Shown here: positions 5,597-9,226 of the stretch, piece by piece
Position numbering within the stretch: the stretch's first letter is position 1
Layout: each line of letters begins with the position of its first letter
DNA from: Acidobacteriota bacterium
Lineage (GTDB): Bacteria; Acidobacteriota; Vicinamibacteria; Vicinamibacterales; 2-12-FULL-66-21
DNA length: 9,226 nt
Assembly: GCA_013362195.1 (NCBI GenBank)
Contig: JABFWM010000113.1
Span: 1 to 9,226, forward strand
Direction of reading: 5' to 3'
The notes under the pieces: model-generated
Seen by the model: only the letters and a program-made list of their open reading frames with translations
What the model was told of the DNA's origin: nothing
Database searches by the model: none
Made by a program: the position numbers and the translations under genes

Positions 5597-6220
5597 ATGG
5601 GGTCTGACCCCGGGCGGCGCATTGCGGTCCTCATCTCCGGGCGGGGATCGAACCTGCAGGCGCTCATCGACGCGATTGCCGAACAACGCCTCCACGCGAC
5701 CATCGCGGTCGTGATCGCCAATCGCCCCGACGCGCAGGGACTCGACCGCGCGCGCGCCGCCGGCATCGAGGCGCTGACCATCGAGCACCGCGCCTTCGCA
5801 TCCCGCACGCTGTTCGAGGAGGCGCTCGTGCGCGAACTCCGCGAACGGCAGGTCTCGCTCGTGTGCCTCGCAGGATTCATGCGGCTGCTCGGTCCGGCCT
5901 TTCTCGACGCCTTCCCGAACGCCATCCTCAACGTCCACCCGTCGCTGCTCCCCGCATTCCCGGGCGTCGATGCGCAGCGGCAGGCGTGGCAGTACGGGGT
6001 CAAGGTGGCGGGCGCCACCGTCCATCTCGTGAACGGCGAACTCGACGGCGGACCGATCGTGACGCAGGCGTCGGTCCCCGTCCTCGAACACGACACGCCA
6101 GACATGCTGGCCGCGCGCATTCTCGTCGAGGAACACCGGATCTACCCCGAGGCCGTCAGCATCATGCTCGACGGTCAGCACGAAGTGCAGGGGAGACGTC
6201 TGGTCCGGAAACCGCGGTAA
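5597..6220 (+). CDS. purN: Phosphoribosylglycinamide formyltransferase
   Basis: Transfers a formyl group from 10-formyltetrahydrofolate to GAR, the third step of purine synthesis (cytoplasm). At 207 residues it has the usual length. The nucleotide-binding start IAVLISGRGSNLQALIDA is at 9-26; LAGFMRLLGP (91-100) is followed by the catalytic segment NVHPSLLP with Asn112 and His114, and by the catalytic Asp150 in NGELDGGPIV. These correspond to Asn106, His108 and Asp144 of the E. coli enzyme. The E. coli protein starts about where Arg7 lies here, so the first six residues (MGSDPG) are an extra N-terminal tail, four or five of which are encoded by a GGGGTCTGACCCC repeat. A GGAGGG lies 7 bases upstream of the ATG. 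The gene has the same orientation as purF and purM but is separated from them by the RAYT locus. It converges on the next gene with a 10-bp gap. Confidence 0.97.
   Translation: MGSDPGRRIAVLISGRGSNLQALIDAIAEQRLHATIAVVIANRPDAQGLDRARAAGIEALTIEHRAFASRTLFEEALVRELRERQVSLVCLAGFMRLLGPAFLDAFPNAILNVHPSLLPAFPGVDAQRQAWQYGVKVAGATVHLVNGELDGGPIVTQASVPVLEHDTPDMLAARILVEEHRIYPEAVSIMLDGQHEVQGRRLVRKPR
5599..5611 (+). repeat. REP motif copy (perfect GGGGTCTGACCCC), overlapping the purN start codon
   Basis: The first G of the motif is the third base of the purN ATG (5597-5599). The motif is then translated as Gly-Ser-Asp-Pro, residues 2-5 of PurN. Confidence 0.95.
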
Positions 6221-6230
6221 GCGCGAACAA

Positions 6231-7079
6231 TCAGCCAAGCGACGGCGCGTCGAGCGTCAACACCGCCACTTCAGGCGGACAGTTGATGCGCACCGGCACG
6301 TAGACGGTGCCGACGCCGCGGCTGACGAAGATCGACGTGCCATCGCGGCGCTCCATGCCCGCGACGACGGGGAATTCGCGCGCCGCAATCGCGCCGAGGC
6401 CCGGCAGCACGATCTGCCCGCCGTGGGTGTGGCCGCTCAGCACGGCGGGAATCGTGAGCTGCTGCGCCTCGAACAGCCGTTTCGGCGTGTGCGCCAGCAG
6501 AATCGCATGCGGCAGGGTGCCGCGGGCCAGCCGCGCGATGTCCTGCACCTTGTGGGTCCAGTAGCGGATGCCGATGAAGTCCATCGGCTCGCCGCGGACC
6601 GTGAGCCGCGTGTGCGCATCGCGCAGCACCGTGAATCCCTTGGCGATCAGCGCCGCCGGCATGTCGCGGTCGTCGTCGTGGTTGCCGAGAATCGCGATGA
6701 CGCCGAACGGGGCGGTCAGTCCCGCGAGCGCATCGGCGGCCGGCTGCACGTAGTGCCGATCGCCCCAGGTCACGTAATCGCCGCCAAGAATGATCAGGTC
6801 GGGACGCTCGGCCATCAGCATCGCCACCGCCGACGCGATCAGTTCATGCGAGACCGTCTGGCTGCGATGGATGTCCGTGAGCAGGCCAATGCGCAGTCCG
6901 CGCAGCGGCTCCGGCAGTCCGGCGATCGGGAAGGGCGTGCGCGTCAGCTGCAGCTGATGGCGTTCGTATAACGAGCCGTGAACGACCGCGCCGGTCGCCA
7001 TGCCGAGCCCGACGCCGGCCAGGCCGCGGAAGAACGACCGTCTGGTGAGCCACCCACCGGCACGCGACGGCCCAGCCAT
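6231..7079 (-). CDS. Tat-exported metallophosphoesterase (YkuE/YaeI-like)
   Basis: A 282-residue calcineurin-type phosphoesterase with a binuclear metal site. With Met1 at 7079, motifs are Asp69-x-His71 (LLTDIHRSQ), Asp101 (LGGDYV), GNHD (132-135), His197 (LLAHTPKR) and GHTHGGQ (216-222), i.e. the complete metal-binding set. Residues 12-35 carry a twin-arginine signal, TRRSFFRGLAGVGLG, so export in folded form through the Tat system is expected; B. subtilis YkuE, of the same family, is also Tat-exported. The frame extends to an ATG at 7133, but I chose 7079 because GAGAGG stands 4 bases before it and it places the Arg-Arg pair at 13-14. The longer start would also overlap the upstream gene. 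The substrate is unknown (phosphodiester or lipid-like substrates are possible). It probably shares a transcript with the methyltransferase-like gene 23 bp upstream. Confidence 0.9.
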   Translation of the reverse strand: MAGPSRAGGWLTRRSFFRGLAGVGLGMATGAVVHGSLYERHQLQLTRTPFPIAGLPEPLRGLRIGLLTDIHRSQTVSHELIASAVAMLMAERPDLIILGGDYVTWGDRHYVQPAADALAGLTAPFGVIAILGNHDDDRDMPAALIAKGFTVLRDAHTRLTVRGEPMDFIGIRYWTHKVQDIARLARGTLPHAILLAHTPKRLFEAQQLTIPAVLSGHTHGGQIVLPGLGAIAAREFPVVAGMERRDGTSIFVSRGVGTVYVPVRINCPPEVAVLTLDAPSLG

Positions 7080-7102
7080 CGTCCTCTCTTTGCGAGCGAC
7101 GC

Positions 7103-7870
7103 TCACGGCTTGGTGAACTCGAACAGGCCGCATGCGTTCCGTGCGTCCGCGAACGACGCCGGGTCGGCGTCGCGGACGAGACGATCGTCGTCGTCGATTG
7201 CCGCGAACGTGACCAGCTGGAGGTCTGACAACGTCCCGAGGACCGTCGACGGCGCGAACACGCGCTGGCTGTTGAAGCAGACGCGCTCGCGACCGATCGG
7301 TGTGCCGAGATACAGACGGCCGCCGCGCGCCAGCACGCGGGCCAGTTCGCGCATCGCGATGCGCCAGCCATCGGGATCGACAGGATCGCCGTATCGCCCC
7401 AGGCCGACGTGTTCAATCGCATGCAGACACGACAACGACACGATCGATCCGCTGTCGAACCCTTCGAGGCGGCACATGTCGCCGCGCACGAACGTCAGGC
7501 CGTCGACGTCCGAACCGAGATCGCGGATGTCGACGACGGTGACGGGCATGAAGGTGAGGACGTGGGCAACGAATCCGTCGATGCGCGAGCCGATGTCGAC
7601 GTGGTGCGGCGGCCGGCGCCCGTAGATCAGACGCGCGGCCCAGAGATCCTGATGGAAGTAGTGGCCGCGGGCGGTCCCCGCCGGGGCGGTGAAGTCCGTC
7701 AGGATCGGCGCGAGACTGGCGATCGTGAGCGGGAATCGCCCGGTCGCGGCCCGGCGATAGCCGGCCGCGTGGCGCACGAACCGCGGCAACCGCCTGAGCG
7801 TCGCCGCCCGGTGGATATCGAAGCCCGCGAATGCGGCCGCATCGAAGAACGGGCGCAGGAGTCGGCGCAT
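7103..7870 (-). CDS. DUF268 SAM-dependent methyltransferase-like protein
   Basis: 255 residues. The segment GHYFHQDLWAARLIY (69-83) followed by HVDIGSRIDGFVAHVLTF (90-107) is, as I recall it, the signature of the DUF268 family. HVDIGSR stands at the position of the glycine-rich SAM-binding motif I, and VTVVDIRDL (110-118) fits the following acidic strand end. SLSCLHAIEHVGLGRYGDP (145-163) corresponds to the post-motif region, and ARVLARGGRLYLGTPIG (177-193) to the usual methyltransferase beta-5 region. The target molecule is unknown; DUF268 genes are often seen near polysaccharide or glycosylation genes, but there are none adjacent here except the GT-C-like gene further left. The N-terminal ~60 residues are basic and not diagnostic. 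The ATG at 7870 lacks a clear ribosome binding site. The gene is divergent from tyrS and lies just upstream of the phosphoesterase. Confidence 0.82.
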   Translation of the reverse strand: MRRLLRPFFDAAAFAGFDIHRAATLRRLPRFVRHAAGYRRAATGRFPLTIASLAPILTDFTAPAGTARGHYFHQDLWAARLIYGRRPPHHVDIGSRIDGFVAHVLTFMPVTVVDIRDLGSDVDGLTFVRGDMCRLEGFDSGSIVSLSCLHAIEHVGLGRYGDPVDPDGWRIAMRELARVLARGGRLYLGTPIGRERVCFNSQRVFAPSTVLGTLSDLQLVTFAAIDDDDRLVRDADPASFADARNACGLFEFTKP

Positions 7871-7887
7871 GCGACGTCGTGCCGGCG

Positions 7888-7893
7888 ATCATA
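7888..7893 (-). promoter_or_regulatory. Possible -10 element for the DUF268 gene
   Basis: TATGAT on the - strand, 17 bases before the ATG at 7870; it matches five of six bases of the TATAAT consensus. No convincing -35 hexamer is visible at 16-18 bp. It is the only AT-rich hexamer in this part of the GC-rich intergenic gap. Confidence 0.35.
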
Positions 7894-7921
7894 GCGCACT
7901 CGCCGGCGCCGCCTTCTTCGG

Positions 7922-7927
7922 TATAGT
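7922..7927 (+). promoter_or_regulatory. Possible -10 element for tyrS
   Basis: TATAGT on the + strand, ending 7 bases before the tyrS ATG at 7935. If it is used, transcription would start at or next to the A of the ATG, giving a leaderless or nearly leaderless mRNA. No clear -35 is seen. Confidence 0.35.
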
Positions 7928-7934
7928 GAAAGCG

Positions 7935-9200
7935 ATGGACCTGTACCGTGAGCTCGAGTGGCGAGGGATGCTGTCGGACGCGACCGAAGGACTGCGTGAC
8001 GCGTTCGCGGCCGGTCCCGTCACGGGCTACATCGGGTTCGATCCCACGGCGGACAGCCTTCACGTCGGATCCCTGCTGACGGTGATGGGCCTGGCGCGCC
8101 TTCAGCGCTTCGGCCACCGGCCGATCGCGATCGTCGGCGGCGGCACCGGCATGATCGGCGATCCGAGCGGCAAGTCCCAGGAGCGCACGCTGCTGTCGCG
8201 CGAGCAGATCGAGGCGAACGTGCTCGGCATTCGGCGTCAGCTCGAACGCGTTCTCGACTTCGATCGGCCGGGGAATCCGGCGCGCATCGTCAACAACGCC
8301 GACTGGCTCGCGGCCGTCGACCTCCTCGGATTTCTGCGCGATACCGGCAAGTATTTCACCGTGAACTACATGCTGCAGAAAGAGTCGGTGAACCGCCGGC
8401 TCGAGAGCGATGAAGGGATCTCGTACACCGAATTCAGCTACCTGCTCCTGCAGGCGCGTGACTTCCTCGAGTTGTACGACCGCCATGGCTGCACGCTGCA
8501 GATGGGCGGCAGCGACCAGTGGGGCAACATCACGGCGGGGATCGAGCTGATTCGCAAGCTGCGCGGCGTGCGCGTCCACGGCCTCGTGTGGCCGCTGATG
8601 ACGACGTCCGCAGGAACGAAGTTCGGCAAGACCGAAGCAGGCACCGTCTGGCTGGACGCGTCCCGAACGTCGCCGTTCAAGTTCTACCAGTTCTGGCTGA
8701 ACACCGACGATCGCGATGTGGTGGGACACCTGAAGCTGTTCACGTTTCTCGCACGCGAGAGGATCGACGAGCTTGCCGGGGCGACCGCGGAGCGGCCCGA
8801 AGCGCGCGAGGCGCAGCGCACGCTGGCGCGCGAAGTCACCGCGCTCGTGCACGGGCAGGATCACGTGCAGCGGGCGGAGCGGGCCGCGCAGGTCCTCTTC
8901 AGCGAGAACCTCGGCGACGCCAGCGTCGAGGACGTGCTCACGGTGTTCGCAGACGCACCGTCAACGGAACTGGCGCTGCCGGCCGAAGGCATTCCGATTG
9001 CCGACCTGCTGACGACGGTCGGTCTCACCTCGTCGAAGAGCGAGGCGACGCGGCTCGTCAAGAGCAACGGCATCTCGGTGAACAACGTCCGCGCCACCGA
9101 CGAGCGCCGGCGGCTGACCCGCGCCGATGCCATCCGAGGAGAACTCTTCATCCTCCGCAAGGGCCGCAAGGACCATCACATCGTGCGGCTGCGCGCCTAG
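7935..9200 (+). CDS. tyrS: Tyrosyl-tRNA synthetase
   Basis: Charges tRNA-Tyr with tyrosine in the cytoplasm; class I synthetase, active as a dimer. The 421 residues match the usual bacterial length. The Rossmann domain opens with GYIGFDPTADSLHVGSLL, where HVGS (43-46) is the HIGH motif; VGGGTGMIGDPSGKSQER (67-84) follows, and GGSDQWGNITAGIEL (191-205) binds tyrosine. KFGKTEAG (229-236) is the KMSKS-loop variant also found in E. coli. Residues from about 355 form the C-terminal S4 RNA-binding domain (IADLLTTVGLTSSKSEATRLV and GELFILRKGRKDHH). The start ATG at 7935 begins MDLYRELEWRG, as in homologues. The open frame extends upstream to 7869, but that extension would cover the divergent promoter gap and overlap the neighbouring start. 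Only a weak GAAAG precedes the ATG. The gene is complete; the last 26 bp of the window show no gene. Confidence 0.97.
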   Translation: MDLYRELEWRGMLSDATEGLRDAFAAGPVTGYIGFDPTADSLHVGSLLTVMGLARLQRFGHRPIAIVGGGTGMIGDPSGKSQERTLLSREQIEANVLGIRRQLERVLDFDRPGNPARIVNNADWLAAVDLLGFLRDTGKYFTVNYMLQKESVNRRLESDEGISYTEFSYLLLQARDFLELYDRHGCTLQMGGSDQWGNITAGIELIRKLRGVRVHGLVWPLMTTSAGTKFGKTEAGTVWLDASRTSPFKFYQFWLNTDDRDVVGHLKLFTFLARERIDELAGATAERPEAREAQRTLAREVTALVHGQDHVQRAERAAQVLFSENLGDASVEDVLTVFADAPSTELALPAEGIPIADLLTTVGLTSSKSEATRLVKSNGISVNNVRATDERRRLTRADAIRGELFILRKGRKDHHIVRLRA

Positions 9201-9226
9201 CGTTTCGCGCGCGGAGCCCTGGCCCC

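Larger units (their letters stand above)
4525..5611. mobile_element. REP/RAYT locus inserted between the membrane protein gene and purN
   Basis: The stretch between the two genes is bounded on both sides by a perfect GGGGTCTGACCCC and contains further copies, two ~100-bp direct repeats, a short tandem array and a Y1/HUH transposase gene on the - strand. This matches the known arrangement of REP sequences clustered around a RAYT gene. Limits are set at the outermost perfect motifs; the true ends of any mobilised unit are not visible. RAYT-type HUH enzymes do not normally leave target duplications, and none is convincing here. The block separates purN from the rest of the purine cluster without changing its orientation. 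Whether it moved in as one piece or grew by repeat accretion around a resident RAYT is not decidable from one sequence. Confidence 0.7.

Noticed and set aside
4518..5620. CGGCGC on both sides of the RAYT locus (4518-4523 and 5615-5620) as a target-site duplication
   Set aside because: A six-base GC-only match is expected by chance here, it is not at equal distance from the two ends, and HUH/Y1 transposases normally make no target duplication.
5506..6120. Long - strand frame extending the RAYT by 205 residues upstream to an ATG at 6120
   Set aside because: The extension runs antisense through the conserved purN coding sequence and two REP copies, has no recognisable domain, and the RAYT domain begins properly at 5505.
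6218..6233. Bidirectional terminator between purN and the phosphoesterase gene
   Set aside because: The convergent gap is only 10 bp and no stem with a T-tract is visible there.
7219..7232. GGAGGTCTGACAAC, partial match to the REP motif
   Set aside because: Only the central GGTCTGAC is shared and both outer arms are broken; it lies within conserved DUF268 coding sequence, so it is probably chance.
7413..8864. 483-residue - strand open frame across tyrS and the DUF268 gene
   Set aside because: It is antisense to tyrS and out of frame with DUF268, with Arg/Ala-rich composition typical of shadow frames in GC-rich DNA. Strong family motifs lie in the other frames.
9212..9226. GGAGCCCTGGCCCC-like sequence at the window edge after tyrS
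   Set aside because: It faintly resembles the degenerate motif at 4563-4575 but is too diverged and is cut by the window end; it cannot be called a repeat.

Overview
The window is a dense, GC-rich bacterial chromosomal segment (no introns, short intergenic gaps, strong G/C third-position bias). The codon style, a purF–HEAT–purM gene order, a REP/RAYT locus built from GGGGTCTGACCCC motifs and a DUF268 methyltransferase suggest an uncultured Acidobacteriota of the Vicinamibacteria type. That placement is inferred from general familiarity, not from a marker gene.

Left block (1-4556, all + strand): the C-terminal half of amidophosphoribosyltransferase (purF, cut by the window edge), a secreted HEAT-repeat protein of unknown role, phosphoribosylformylglycinamidine cyclo-ligase (purM), and a large polytopic membrane protein that resembles GT-C type glycosyltransferases. 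Gaps are 3 bp, -1 bp and 9 bp, so the four genes look like one transcription unit. The pathway continues at 5597 with phosphoribosylglycinamide formyltransferase (purN), so three de novo purine genes sit in one co-oriented cluster.

Middle block (4525-5611): about 1.09 kb of repeat-rich DNA lies between the membrane protein gene and purN. It holds a RAYT (REP-associated tyrosine transposase, HUH/Y1 family) gene on the - strand, five perfect copies and several degenerate copies of the near-palindrome GGGGTCTGACCCC, two ~100-bp direct repeats each bounded by that motif, and a small ~21-bp-period array of CGCGTGCAT between them. The outermost repeats reach into the flanking genes. The left one encodes part of the last ten codons of the membrane protein, and the right one supplies codons 2-5 of purN together with the G of its ATG. 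This is the most interesting part of the window.

Right block (6231-9200): a - strand pair consisting of a DUF268 SAM-dependent methyltransferase-like gene followed by a Tat-exported metallophosphoesterase (YkuE/YaeI type), convergent with purN. Divergent from this pair, across a 64-bp gap carrying a -10-like hexamer for each direction, lies tyrosyl-tRNA synthetase (tyrS), complete and ending 26 bp before the window edge. I saw no tRNA, rRNA, CRISPR array, riboswitch or clear intrinsic terminator.
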